52,811 bases of DNA, taken from Acidobacteriota bacterium (lineage in GTDB: Bacteria > Acidobacteriota > Terriglobia > 20CM-2-55-15). Made by a program: the position numbers and the translations under genes. Positions 26,406-35,213 of the stretch are shown here, piece by piece. A model generated the notes under the pieces. That model was not told the DNA's origin, did no database searches, and saw nothing but the letters and a program-made list of their open reading frames with translations. The DNA lies in the NCBI GenBank assembly GCA_003223875.1, contig QHWY01000232.1, positions 1-52,811 on the forward strand. Direction: 5' to 3'. The stretch's first letter is position 1; each line of letters begins with the position of its first letter.

Positions 26406-27957
26406 CCAGCCCGTATCGTTTCAGCTTATTGAGGAGTCCTTGATGACTCAGCCCGAGCATTTTCGCCGCGCGTCGCCGGTCACTATCGGTTTGAGCCATC
26501 GCATCGCGGATCATGTGAATTTCGAGAGTGGTGACCCGGTCCTTCAGAGTTTGCTTCTCGCCGGATTTCTGTCCGGATTCGGTTTCCGGAACTGCCAAAT
26601 GTTCTTCAGCGATTGCTTCCGACAAGTCGTCTACTTCGATTTCGCGGCCACTGGTCAGTACGACTGCACGTTTAACTTCATTCTCGAGTTCGCGGATATT
26701 TCCAGGCCAATGATAGCTCATGAGTGTCTTGACGGCATTTTGCGAGAATGCCTGAACATCGCGTCCTACTTCTTTCGCATACTTCCGCAGAAAGTGCGTT
26801 GCCAAGAGCGGAACATCCGATCGAATCTCGCGCAAGGCAGGCATTCGGAGATGGATGACGTTCAGCCGGAAGAAAAGATCCTGACGGAAACGATTTTGTT
26901 TGATTTCTTCCTTCAAGTCTTTATTGGTCGCGGCAATTAGCCGTATGTCGACCGGGACAGGCCGGCGGCCACCAACCCATTCGACCTCACGTTCCTGAAG
27001 TACACGAAGGAGTTTTGCCTGAGCCGTTGGACTGAGATCACCGATTTCGTCGAGAAAGAGCGTTCCGCCATTGGCCGATTCGATCCGCCCGACGCGGCGC
27101 TCGACGCCGGTCGCAACGCCTTTTTCGATGCCAAACAATTCACTTTCGACTAAAGTTTCCGGCAAAGCCGCGCAGTTTACAGCGATAAACGGCTTCGTCC
27201 GGCGCTGACTGAGATAGTGAATTGCGCGGGCGGATAATTCTTTGCCGGTCCCATTTTCCCCGGTAATCAAAACGGAGACGGCGCTTTCCGCAGTCTTTTC
27301 GATAATCGAGCGGATGTCTTCGATTTTAGAGCTCGTTCCGAGAATACTTTTGCTGGTAAAGCGCTCTTCAACTTCTTTACGCAGGTGCAGGTTTTCTTGG
27401 ATGAGCTCTTGGTGGCGCGTCTCCAATTCCGTAAGCGCAACGCTATTCTCCAAGGCAACGGCTGCCTGGTTCGCGAGGGCAGCGATGAAATGTTCGTCCT
27501 CGCTCGTGAATCGTCCTTGCCGTTTGTTGAGAACCTGGAAAACGCCGATCACTTCTTGCTTAGGATTGCGGAGAGGCACGCTCAGAATGTTGTGCGTCTG
27601 AAAGCCGGTCATGGAATCGATGGAGGGATAGAAAAGCGGCGATTTATACGCATCTTCGACGATCATCGTTTTGCCGGCGATTAATACCGCGCCGGCGACG
27701 CCAAGGCGCGCATCGAACCGGATGGTATCGGACACGCCGAGGGCGACTTTTGCCCAAAGCTCACCCTTCTCCTTATCGAGCATGAAAATTGTGGCTCGCT
27801 CCGCGTCCAGATGTTTCGTCGCTTCGTCTGCGATGAGCTTTAACAGTTGCTCAAAATTCTTTTCGGAATTTAGCCGGCACGAGATATCGATAAGAGCAGT
27901 GTATTTATCGAGTATCGTATGCGATTTAATTTCAGCTCTCATATAATGTGCGCCCAT
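26398..27957 (-). CDS. GAF-AAA+-Fis transcriptional regulator (sigma-54 activator family, variant GAFTGA loop)
   Basis: 519 residues: GAF sensor domain (about 25-175), coiled linker (175-200), AAA+ domain with Walker A GENGTGKE (233-240), Walker B TLFLDEIGDL (299-308), arginine fingers in RQDLFFRLNV, and a Fis-type HTH at 490-516 (RRRAAKMLGLSHQGLLNKLK). Classical members use ATP to remodel sigma-54 RNA polymerase through a GAFTGA loop; here residues 280-285 read GVATGV, without the key Phe. It may contact the polymerase differently or work without sigma-54. ATG 27957 shares the sequence CATG with the divergent DUF2461 start. Cotranscribed with the downstream dehydrogenase. Confidence 0.92.
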   Translation of the reverse strand: MGAHYMRAEIKSHTILDKYTALIDISCRLNSEKNFEQLLKLIADEATKHLDAERATIFMLDKEKGELWAKVALGVSDTIRFDARLGVAGAVLIAGKTMIVEDAYKSPLFYPSIDSMTGFQTHNILSVPLRNPKQEVIGVFQVLNKRQGRFTSEDEHFIAALANQAAVALENSVALTELETRHQELIQENLHLRKEVEERFTSKSILGTSSKIEDIRSIIEKTAESAVSVLITGENGTGKELSARAIHYLSQRRTKPFIAVNCAALPETLVESELFGIEKGVATGVERRVGRIESANGGTLFLDEIGDLSPTAQAKLLRVLQEREVEWVGGRRPVPVDIRLIAATNKDLKEEIKQNRFRQDLFFRLNVIHLRMPALREIRSDVPLLATHFLRKYAKEVGRDVQAFSQNAVKTLMSYHWPGNIRELENEVKRAVVLTSGREIEVDDLSEAIAEEHLAVPETESGQKSGEKQTLKDRVTTLEIHMIRDAMAQTDSDRRRAAKMLGLSHQGLLNKLKRYGLDD

Positions 27958-28711
27958 GACGCAAAAACCTTTTACCGCGTTTCCGGACCAGGGTCTTCAA
28001 TTCCTACGTTCTCTGAAGCGCCATAATAATCGGGAATGGTTCCAGCGCCACAAGAGTATTTACGAGCAGTACGTAAAGCAGCCGATGACAGACCTCATTA
28101 CAGCCTTGGCACAGGAATTTCAGCAATTCGCTCCCGAAATGCTCGCTTCGCCCAGAACTTCAGCCTATCGTATCCATCGAGACACGAGATTTTCAAAGAA
28201 TAAATCGCCCTACAAGACACATGTCGCCGCTGTGTTTCCCCGTTCAGGTCTGGGAAAACACGAAGGAGCGGCGTTTTATCTTCACATTGCGCCCGAAGAA
28301 TTGCTTATTGGAGGGGGCTTGTACATGCCGCTTCCGGAGGATCTCCGGGCAGTGCGGAACCATATCGTGGAGAATCCTGACACATTCCTCTCCATCGTGG
28401 AGCAACGCGGTTTCCTACGAATTTTCGGCAGTCTTGAAGGAGAACGGCTGCAGCGTGTTCCGCCAGGGTTTCCACAAGATCATGTGGCCGCGCACTACTT
28501 GAAATACAAACAATTTCTGGCAGGACGCAAGTTCCCTCCCGACGTCGCCACGACAAGGCGTTTTTACAAATTGATTCTTGAAACGTTCAAGGCAATGTTG
28601 CCGCTCGTGCGATTCCTAAACGACCCAATCGTTCGAAGCCGCCGATTAAAGGAGCGCCAGACGGCATTCTTTGAATTGGGAGTAATTCGGGGACAGACGC
28701 CGAATTGCTGA
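27956..28711 (+). CDS. DUF2461 family protein
   Basis: 251 residues. Conserved blocks: GLQFLRSLKRHNNREWFQRHKSIY at the N-terminus, YRIHRDTRFSKNKSPYKTHVAAVFPR and FYLHIAPEELLIGGGLYMP. These are the TIGR02453/DUF2461 blocks; function unknown. Start codon overlaps that of the divergent regulator. Last residues (GVIRGQTPNC) and stop lie in and just after the left arm of a hairpin at 28685-28741, so the native C-terminus may have been altered by that element. Confidence 0.92.
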   Translation: MTQKPFTAFPDQGLQFLRSLKRHNNREWFQRHKSIYEQYVKQPMTDLITALAQEFQQFAPEMLASPRTSAYRIHRDTRFSKNKSPYKTHVAAVFPRSGLGKHEGAAFYLHIAPEELLIGGGLYMPLPEDLRAVRNHIVENPDTFLSIVEQRGFLRIFGSLEGERLQRVPPGFPQDHVAAHYLKYKQFLAGRKFPPDVATTRRFYKLILETFKAMLPLVRFLNDPIVRSRRLKERQTAFFELGVIRGQTPNC

Positions 28712-28741
28712 AGTACAAAAAATTCGGCGTCTGTCCCGAAT
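28685..28741. repeat. Hairpin with ~21-bp arms at the DUF2461 3' end
   Basis: Arms 28685-28706 and 28721-28741 (core GGGACAGACGCCGAATT) are complementary except for one extra G, with a 14-nt loop holding the DUF2461 stop. It looks like a REP-type unit of the GGGACAGAC kind known from other genomes (from memory) and may terminate both DUF2461 and the convergent small gene. Confidence 0.8.
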
Positions 28742-28745
28742 CTCG

Positions 28746-28988
28746 TTATTCCAGCAAGATATCCTCGTCGTCGTACGGTAATTCGTCAAAGACGACAACA
28801 CCTCCTTCCTTCATTAACTGGCACACTCTGCAACCGCAGTTGAAGAACTCATCGGCATCGAAATTATTCGTGCGCGCGCGTACGAGATCTACTGACGGGC
28901 GGTCCAGATGCACTAAGGTGAATCGACCCTTCCGAGAAATGACGGCGTTTCTTCCGTACATGAAAAGAATTTCTTCATCGGATAACAT
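28746..28988 (-). CDS. Small acidic protein with Cys cluster, unknown function
   Basis: 80 residues: MLSDEEILFMYGRNAVISRK, RFTLVHLDRPSVDLVRARTN, then FFNCGCRVCQLMKEGGVVVF and an acidic end (DELPYDDEDILLE). C-G-C-x-x-C could bind a metal. I do not recognise a family. Balanced composition, complete fill of the gap and the tight 51-bp distance to the upstream cupin gene favour a real gene. No strong ribosome-binding site is seen. Confidence 0.65.
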   Translation of the reverse strand: MLSDEEILFMYGRNAVISRKGRFTLVHLDRPSVDLVRARTNNFDADEFFNCGCRVCQLMKEGGVVVFDELPYDDEDILLE

Positions 28989-29039
28989 GTTGAGAGTTTT
29001 GGGAAGCGGGCAGGCGGGCGAAAGAGATTATACAGCGGG

Positions 29040-29381
29040 CTATGTCAGACGGCCAAAGTCGTCTTGGAGACGCTGGATATCATCTTCACCGAAATAGGAT
29101 CCGCGTTGGATCTCGATGAAGACCAACATCTCTGATCCAACATTTTCGATCCGATGCGCGGCTCCAATTGGTATGTCAATGGTGCCGCCGGTCTCTACGA
29201 TCGTTTCGAGACCATCCAAAGTGACCTTTGCCGTTCCGGCAACGATCATCCAATGCTCGGAGCGGCGAGCGTGCTTTTGATAGCTGAGGCGCGTTTGTGG
29301 CAGAACCTCAATACGCTTGACTTTGTAATTTTTCCCCTCATCGAGGATGGTAAAAGTACCCCATGGCCGTTGTTCACGCAC
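29040..29381 (-). CDS. Cupin, mannose-6-phosphate isomerase C-terminal type
   Basis: 113 residues forming one cupin: RPWGTFTILDEGKNYKVKRI, LSYQKHARRSEHWMIVAGTAKV (metal ligands His, Glu/His), then DIPIGAAHRIENVGSEMLVFIEI. This matches the C-terminal half of bifunctional mannose-1-phosphate guanylyltransferase/phosphomannose isomerase, but as a stand-alone protein; it may isomerise or bind sugar phosphates. GTG start at 29381 (MREQRPWG). Upstream neighbour is divergent. Confidence 0.85.
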   Translation of the reverse strand: MREQRPWGTFTILDEGKNYKVKRIEVLPQTRLSYQKHARRSEHWMIVAGTAKVTLDGLETIVETGGTIDIPIGAAHRIENVGSEMLVFIEIQRGSYFGEDDIQRLQDDFGRLT

Positions 29382-29503
29382 TCAATAAAAATACATCAGG
29401 GGACGGTAAATGCTTGACTGAAAAGTGTGACGTTGAGACGATCAAATTTCTCCCGGCGCAGAGCAGGATGCCGAGCGAGGGCGGAACTACGATAAGGCAC
29501 TGA

Positions 29504-31777
29504 ATGCATCTACGCTTTTGGGGAACGCGTGGTTCAATCCCCACACCAGGTCCACAAACTGCGGTTTTTGGAGGCAACACTTCGTGCGTGGAGCTACGCA
29601 CGAAGGATGGCACTACGCTCGTGCTCGATTGCGGTACGGGCATCCGCCTGCTAGGTCTGGACATGCTGTCCAGACCTGGCCCGCACCGGGTTCACCTTCT
29701 GCTTGGGCACACGCATTGGGATCACATTCAGGGATTTCCATTCTTCACCCCGGCATTCCTCCCCGGCACGGAATTGAACATCTACGGTTCGATTGCATTT
29801 CAACGCAGTCTTGAAGATTCGCTATCCGGCCAGATGCAATATTCTTACTTTCCGGTCAAGCTTCAGGATCTGCCCAGCCGCATTCATTACACAGAACTGG
29901 AAGAAGGTTTCTTCCGGATTGGTGAAGCGCTGGTTGAAACGCAGTATTTGAATCACACAGCTCCAACGATTGCGTATCGAATTACCTGTGATGGCGCCAC
30001 AGTCGCCTACGTCACGGATCACGAACCCTTTTGGAATTCACCGGGACCGAGATTTGACCATCCCGGCGACCAACGTCACATCAAATTTTTGAAGGGAGCG
30101 GATCTCGTCATTCATGATGCACAGTACACGAGCGAGGAATACGCCACCAAATTGGCTTGGGGGCATAGTCCTGCCGAGTATGTGACCGACATCGCTATAG
30201 CAGCAGGCGCGGCAAGACTTGCCCTGTTCCATCACGACCCCGCACACGATGACGACACGATCAAGCGAATCCAAGACAGCCAAAGAGAGCGCGCCGCGCT
30301 AGCAGGTTCGTCGCTCGATGTTTTCGCAGCGGCCGAAGGCGTGGAGTTGGAAATTTTCGGCAAAGGAGCGGAAAAAGCGATTGTTGAGGTTTCTGCTCTC
30401 GAACGTCGGCCCGTTCTTGGGCGCCAGGTTCTCATTGTGACGCATCATCGGGCAGATATTTCCGCGATCGAGCAGGTTTTGCAGGACGATGATTTGCTGC
30501 TGACGGCCGTTTTAAATGGGAGAAGCGCGCTAGAAATGGCCCGCGATATCCGGCCTGACCTCGTCATCGTCAATGCGAAGCTGACCGATGGTGACGGCGC
30601 CCGTTTTATCCAACAGCTTCGAACGCTATTGGGTAAGTCGGATTTGCCGATCATTGTGCTTACCGAAGCTAGAGGCCCATCCGAAATGATATACAGCGCA
30701 GAAACCGAAGCGACGGATTACATCGCAAGGCCGTTCAGTCCGCCCATGCTACGAACTCGAGTTCACGCCTGGCTGGCCCGCACGATCAGTCCAGCCGTTA
30801 CCCCGGCTGAGTTGCCTTTAGTTGCACGGCCGGCCGGCAAAGATGAAACCGAACTTGAAAAAGAGCCGGTCGATCAAGCGCGCAGTGCCGATATTCTTGT
30901 GTCCGGTTCACCTTTTGCCGCGCTGACAGCCGAGCAGCGAAGTCGGCTGATGGCGCGCGCAACCGAGCACACTTACGCGCCCGGCCACATCGTGATTCAC
31001 CAGGATGAACCGGGCGGAACCGCCTTCCTAATCATCTCAGGGCGTGTGCGGGTCCTGGAATCTGTTCCCGACAGCCCTGTAGAGATGTTCCTGGGTGAAC
31101 TCGGACCTGGAGAAACCTTCGGCGAGAGCGGCCTTCTACGCGAGCGCCCGCGTTCGGCCAGCGTCGTGACGTTAGAACGGACGCGCTGTGTTTCCATTCC
31201 GGCCGAAGACTTTTTACAAATGCTTCAGGAGTCCCCGGAAATGTCGATGGCGCTGCTTCGCGCATTTGCCGGGCGCTTACACGATGCCGATCGCCTCCTG
31301 GCCCGGTATGCGCCAGATCCGCTGACGGGACTTCCCGGCAGGCGCGCTTTCCACGAGGTGTATCGCCGGCTCACGGCTGGCACCAGGCGCAGAGGAACCA
31401 GCGTCGTGTTACTAGTAATTGATGTTTTGCATCTCAAAGATATCAATGACCGTTTTGGTTATTCCGTGGGGAATGATGTACTTCGAACAGTTGCGGATGC
31501 CCTCATCGAGTCGTCCCGCGCTAGCGATCTTGTCGCTCGATACGGCGGCGACGAATTTACGATTCTCTTGACTGACGCTGCGGCCAAGGATGCCGAACTA
31601 GTGATAAACCGCGTGCAGCAAAAATTGCGCCAGTTGACGATCTACAGAAATCTTCCGCTTACCGTGGAATGCCGCTGCGGTTACGCCTTCAGTCAAGCAC
31701 CGCCCGATTCGCCAGACGAACTCCTCCGCCTCGCCGACGAAGATATGCAAGGGAAACGCTCTAAAAGGGCAAAGTAG
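29504..31777 (+). CDS. MBL hydrolase - pseudo-receiver - cyclic nucleotide-binding - GGDEF fusion
   Basis: 757 residues. 1-280: metallo-beta-lactamase fold starting MHLRFWGTRGSIPTPGP, with HTHWDH (69-74), His151, Asp205 and His243/244, the usual dinuclear metal set. 305-425: receiver-like domain lacking the N-terminal acidic pair (LIVTHH), with Asn357 where the phospho-Asp should be and Arg409 for the conserved Lys, so it should not be phosphorylated. 465-590: cyclic-nucleotide-binding domain with GESGLLRERPRSASV. 600-750: diguanylate cyclase with intact GGDEF (681-685) and inhibitory RxxD site (672-675). Soluble. It probably makes c-di-GMP under control of a cNMP-type ligand; the hydrolase substrate is unknown. 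Monocistronic. Confidence 0.9.
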   Translation: MHLRFWGTRGSIPTPGPQTAVFGGNTSCVELRTKDGTTLVLDCGTGIRLLGLDMLSRPGPHRVHLLLGHTHWDHIQGFPFFTPAFLPGTELNIYGSIAFQRSLEDSLSGQMQYSYFPVKLQDLPSRIHYTELEEGFFRIGEALVETQYLNHTAPTIAYRITCDGATVAYVTDHEPFWNSPGPRFDHPGDQRHIKFLKGADLVIHDAQYTSEEYATKLAWGHSPAEYVTDIAIAAGAARLALFHHDPAHDDDTIKRIQDSQRERAALAGSSLDVFAAAEGVELEIFGKGAEKAIVEVSALERRPVLGRQVLIVTHHRADISAIEQVLQDDDLLLTAVLNGRSALEMARDIRPDLVIVNAKLTDGDGARFIQQLRTLLGKSDLPIIVLTEARGPSEMIYSAETEATDYIARPFSPPMLRTRVHAWLARTISPAVTPAELPLVARPAGKDETELEKEPVDQARSADILVSGSPFAALTAEQRSRLMARATEHTYAPGHIVIHQDEPGGTAFLIISGRVRVLESVPDSPVEMFLGELGPGETFGESGLLRERPRSASVVTLERTRCVSIPAEDFLQMLQESPEMSMALLRAFAGRLHDADRLLARYAPDPLTGLPGRRAFHEVYRRLTAGTRRRGTSVVLLVIDVLHLKDINDRFGYSVGNDVLRTVADALIESSRASDLVARYGGDEFTILLTDAAAKDAELVINRVQQKLRQLTIYRNLPLTVECRCGYAFSQAPPDSPDELLRLADEDMQGKRSKRAK

Positions 31778-31812
31778 TTGTAACGTGTCCTTTCAGCGTA
31801 AACTGTTGTGCT

Positions 31813-32931
31813 ATGTCGCTCTCAGCGCGCGAGGCATATCAGGCGATTCGTTCGACTGGTCCTGAGTTCGAATCACTATTGGAAGCTGCCGGTACTTTGC
31901 GCGATCAGTTCAAAGGGCGAACCGTCACGTATTCCAGAAAAATTTTTCTTCCCATAACCAACCTTTGCCGAGACCGGTGCAGCTACTGCACGTTCAGGAA
32001 GGATCCCAATGATCCTGACGCGTGGACCATGTCGCCGCCGGAAATTGATGACGTGCTTGTGCGCGGGACCCAACAGGGTTGTAAGGAAGCGCTAATGTGT
32101 CTCGGCGACAGACCCGAGGCCGCTTTTCCTCAGTACCGCCAAACGCTGACCGAACTCGGTCACCGCTCCACCGCAGAATATGTGGCACGCGCGTGCGAGA
32201 TGGCGATTGGACGAGGCTTTTTACCACACACTAATGCGGGCGTTCTTTCGCTGGACGAAATGAAACTGTTGAAGCCGGTCAATGCCAGCTTGGGTTTGAT
32301 GTTGGAGAATGTCAGCAGCAGGCTTTCCGAGAGGGGTATGCCGCACTTTTCGGCTCCCGATAAGCTGCCCTCCGTCCGGCTGCGTATGATTCGCGAAGCC
32401 GGCGAGCTTTCAATCGCTTTTACCACTGGAATTCTGATCGGAATCGGTGAAACATCCCAGGAGCGGGTCGACAGCTTGATCGCGATCCGGCAGTTGCACG
32501 AACAGTACGGACACATCCAGGAAGTTATCATTCAAAATTTCCGCGCAAAACCGGGCACGCGGATGGAGGGCTGTGACGAACCGGATTCCTTCGACATTGC
32601 AAGGACAGTCGCGACGGCCCGTCTCGTCCTGGGCGGGGGTATGAATATCCAGGTTCCCCCGAATCTCAATCCCAATGATCATGTTTTACTGCTGCGCGCA
32701 GGCATCAACGATTGGGGCGGCATCTCCCCCGTTACTCGGGACTATGTCAATCCTGAAGCGGCTTGGCCTCACGTGGATAAACTGGCGGAGACATGCCGAG
32801 AGGCAGGATTCACCTTAAGGGAGCGGCTCGCAACCTATGACCACTTTTTGGACCGGCCCGGCTTCATCCACCCTCGGCTTCGAGCCGTTGCCGCCGCGCG
32901 TCAAAATGAAATCGTACAAGGCGCCCTATGA
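31813..32931 (+). CDS. cofG: FO synthase subunit CofG
   Basis: Radical SAM enzyme (372 residues) that, with CofH, builds the deazaflavin FO of coenzyme F420. Cluster CRDRCSYC (Cys 52, 56, 59) in ITNLCRDRCSYCTFRKDP, then GDRPEAAFPQYRQTL and HTNAGVLSLDEMKLLKPVNAS. Stop overlaps the cofH start by 4 bp (ATGA). Separate cofG and cofH rather than a fused fbiC. No cofC/D/E are in the window, so full F420 synthesis must rely on genes elsewhere. Confidence 0.94.
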   Translation: MSLSAREAYQAIRSTGPEFESLLEAAGTLRDQFKGRTVTYSRKIFLPITNLCRDRCSYCTFRKDPNDPDAWTMSPPEIDDVLVRGTQQGCKEALMCLGDRPEAAFPQYRQTLTELGHRSTAEYVARACEMAIGRGFLPHTNAGVLSLDEMKLLKPVNASLGLMLENVSSRLSERGMPHFSAPDKLPSVRLRMIREAGELSIAFTTGILIGIGETSQERVDSLIAIRQLHEQYGHIQEVIIQNFRAKPGTRMEGCDEPDSFDIARTVATARLVLGGGMNIQVPPNLNPNDHVLLLRAGINDWGGISPVTRDYVNPEAAWPHVDKLAETCREAGFTLRERLATYDHFLDRPGFIHPRLRAVAAARQNEIVQGAL

Positions 32932-34172
32932 GAATCTTCGATCTTATCCATTCCGATGTTCGAACAATCCTGACTCGCGCCCTTGATGGAGCCGAGATCA
33001 CTTGGCAAGAAGGGCTTCGGCTTTGCGAAACCAGCGGAACGGATTTTCATGCAACGGTGGTTGCGGCCGATGAACTAAGAGGTAGACAGGTCGGCGACCT
33101 GGTTACTTACGTGATCAATCGCAACATCAATTTCACGAATGTCTGTGTCAAACATTGCGGCTTTTGCGCATTCAGTAGGACCTATCGGAGTGAACAAGGT
33201 TACTTCTTACCGATGGAAGAGATCATCCGCCGTGTGCAGGAGGCAGTTGCGTTGGGCGCTACTGAAGTTTGCATGCAGGCTGGCCTGCCGCCCGATATGC
33301 GAGGCGATTTCTACATCGAGCTGACCCGGGCAGTTAAGCGGGCGGTACCGGAAGTGCATATCCACGCGTTCTCGCCTGAGGAGGTCTTATACGGCGCCAC
33401 GCGCTCCGGGACGTCGATTCTTGATTACCTGCGCGCTCTGAAAGAAGCAGGGCTCGGCTCGTTGCCGGGAACGTCGGCAGAGATTTTAGACCAGGATGTT
33501 CGCGACGTCATTTCCCCGGGGCGCATCACCGTGCGGCAGTGGATCGAGGTGATCACGACGGCGCACACACTGGGTATCCCGACCACATCCACGATTATGT
33601 ACGGGCACATGGAATCGCCCACACATTGGGTGAAGCACATGAATCTGCTCCGGGACATCCAGCACGATACTTCTGGCTTTACCGAATTCGTCCCGCTGTC
33701 CATGGTCTATCAAGAGGCCCCTATGTACCATCACCGGCTGGTGTCCAACTTGCGGCCCGGGCCAAGCGGGAATGAAGTCGTGAAGATGCATGCGGTGGCG
33801 AGGATCATGCTGGGTAGATCGATCAAAAACATTCAATCATCCTGGGTAAAGGAAGGACCGAAGCTTGCTCAATATCTGTTGTCCGCTGGGGCAAATGACG
33901 TCGGCGGCACGCTGATGAACGAAAGTATTTCAACTTCCGCGGGCGCTCAGTATGGGCAACTCATACAACCCCGCGAGCTCCGGCGTTTCATCCGCGATGC
34001 CGGCCGGACCCCGGCACAACGGAATACAAAATACGATCTTTTGAAGGTGTTTGACGGTGATTCGGAGGAATCAGGACCGCTCGACTCGATTGAAGACGCC
34101 GACGCACAGTTTGGTTCTTATCGGAAGTTGACCGCCTCCAATGAGTTTCGTTTCGTGAGGCAACAGAAGTGA
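32928..34172 (+). CDS. cofH: FO synthase subunit CofH
   Basis: Partner radical SAM enzyme (414 residues) that joins a tyrosine-derived hydroxybenzyl unit to the ribityl-uracil. Cluster CVKHCGFC (Cys 73, 77, 80) followed by AFSRTYRSEQGYFLPMEEI; later CMQAGLPPDMRGDFY, HAFSPEEVLYGA and GANDVGGTLMNESIS are typical of CofH. MqnC/MqnE are relatives, but adjacency to cofG decides. The C-terminal ~25 residues (DGDSEESGPLDSIEDAD...) are an acidic extension. Start overlaps cofG, and the next gene's GTG overlaps its stop by 4 bp. Confidence 0.93.
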   Translation: MRIFDLIHSDVRTILTRALDGAEITWQEGLRLCETSGTDFHATVVAADELRGRQVGDLVTYVINRNINFTNVCVKHCGFCAFSRTYRSEQGYFLPMEEIIRRVQEAVALGATEVCMQAGLPPDMRGDFYIELTRAVKRAVPEVHIHAFSPEEVLYGATRSGTSILDYLRALKEAGLGSLPGTSAEILDQDVRDVISPGRITVRQWIEVITTAHTLGIPTTSTIMYGHMESPTHWVKHMNLLRDIQHDTSGFTEFVPLSMVYQEAPMYHHRLVSNLRPGPSGNEVVKMHAVARIMLGRSIKNIQSSWVKEGPKLAQYLLSAGANDVGGTLMNESISTSAGAQYGQLIQPRELRRFIRDAGRTPAQRNTKYDLLKVFDGDSEESGPLDSIEDADAQFGSYRKLTASNEFRFVRQQK

Positions 34173-35146
34173 CTCATGTGGCTCCGGTTTTTACGGAGTA
34201 CGAACAGCAAGTTCTTCGCGAACTCGCGCTTCACCGCGTACAGCCGAACGCTATCCACCGCCTGCTCGAGGGAGTCGGGCGTCCGATGTCGAAGTTGTTA
34301 AACGTCGGGCGCAACTCCAAAAATCGAGCGCTCCGGGGACTGGCGGATCATCTGCATGGTTGGATAGAAGAAGGACTCATCAAGACGTTCAGGGCGGCGA
34401 ACCGGCTAGCGAACACCAAGGACATCTCCCGGAAATACGCCGCGCGCGGCATTCATGTCGACGACACTTTCGAATCCTTGCGATATATGCCTCTTAGCCA
34501 GCTTGATGCCGTCGCCGAGTCCTTTCGCTGGGGAAGCTCAGTCTTACTTGGAGCCGAGGGGGCGCTTCTTGGCAGCGCAACAACAATGGCGGAGGGTATT
34601 CCTGGAGCGCAGTTGGTGATTCCCGCGTTGATACTGACCGATGTGACTTCGTCTATGACGCTGCTGTCGCGCCACACGTGCCGGATCGCGACAGCATACG
34701 GGTTTTCTTCCAAGAATCCGCAGAATCTACCGCACTTGGTCGCGGCCATGGCGCCGCACTCCGACAACAGCGATGAAGGCTATCTCGCATTGAAAACCGC
34801 GGTCGTAACATCGATTCGCGAATCCGGCCAGTTCCTGGCCCGGACCACGGGGATTGTCTTGGACCGGCAACTGCTCGAACGCGAGGCTCCACAGATGATT
34901 CGACTCATCACCTATGTCGCCGACCGCCTTGGCGTCGTCATAACACAAAAGGAATTGGGTATCCTCGTTCCGATTGCAGGTGCCCTGCTCAACAGTAGTA
35001 TTAACGTCGCTTTCCAACAGGTCGGACACCAAACCGCGAAAGACTACTTCCGGCGCGTCATCCTCGAGGATCGCTACGGCGAAGAACTCGTGTCCTACGC
35101 GATTCAACAAGAGATCGATTCATTTCGCAAAGCTTACCAATCCTGA
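34169..35146 (+). CDS. EcsC-family protein coupled to cofGH
   Basis: 325 residues. Helical N-terminus (YEQQVLRELALHRVQPNAIHR), then the EcsC core: Gly/Ala-rich amphipathic stretch SVLLGAEGALLGSATTMAEG, PALILTDVTSSMTLLSRH, RIATAYGF and a late segment VVITQKELGILVPIAGALLNSSIN. EcsC is named from the Bacillus ecs ABC locus; its role is unsettled. GTG 34169 overlaps the cofH stop (GTGA), so it is the third gene of the F420 operon. No F420-binding motif is recognisable. Confidence 0.85.
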   Translation: MTHVAPVFTEYEQQVLRELALHRVQPNAIHRLLEGVGRPMSKLLNVGRNSKNRALRGLADHLHGWIEEGLIKTFRAANRLANTKDISRKYAARGIHVDDTFESLRYMPLSQLDAVAESFRWGSSVLLGAEGALLGSATTMAEGIPGAQLVIPALILTDVTSSMTLLSRHTCRIATAYGFSSKNPQNLPHLVAAMAPHSDNSDEGYLALKTAVVTSIRESGQFLARTTGIVLDRQLLEREAPQMIRLITYVADRLGVVITQKELGILVPIAGALLNSSINVAFQQVGHQTAKDYFRRVILEDRYGEELVSYAIQQEIDSFRKAYQS

Positions 35147-35213
35147 GATCGCCGGCCGACACGCGACTAGAATCAGTTTCATTGCCGGTCGGACCTGCTG
35201 CTATTTTAGTGAG

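Noticed and set aside
34974..35213. 80-codon extension of the CNNM gene into the EcsC-like gene
   Set aside because: Out-of-frame reading of the upstream gene with no DUF21 sequence; the first helix begins at ATG 35214.
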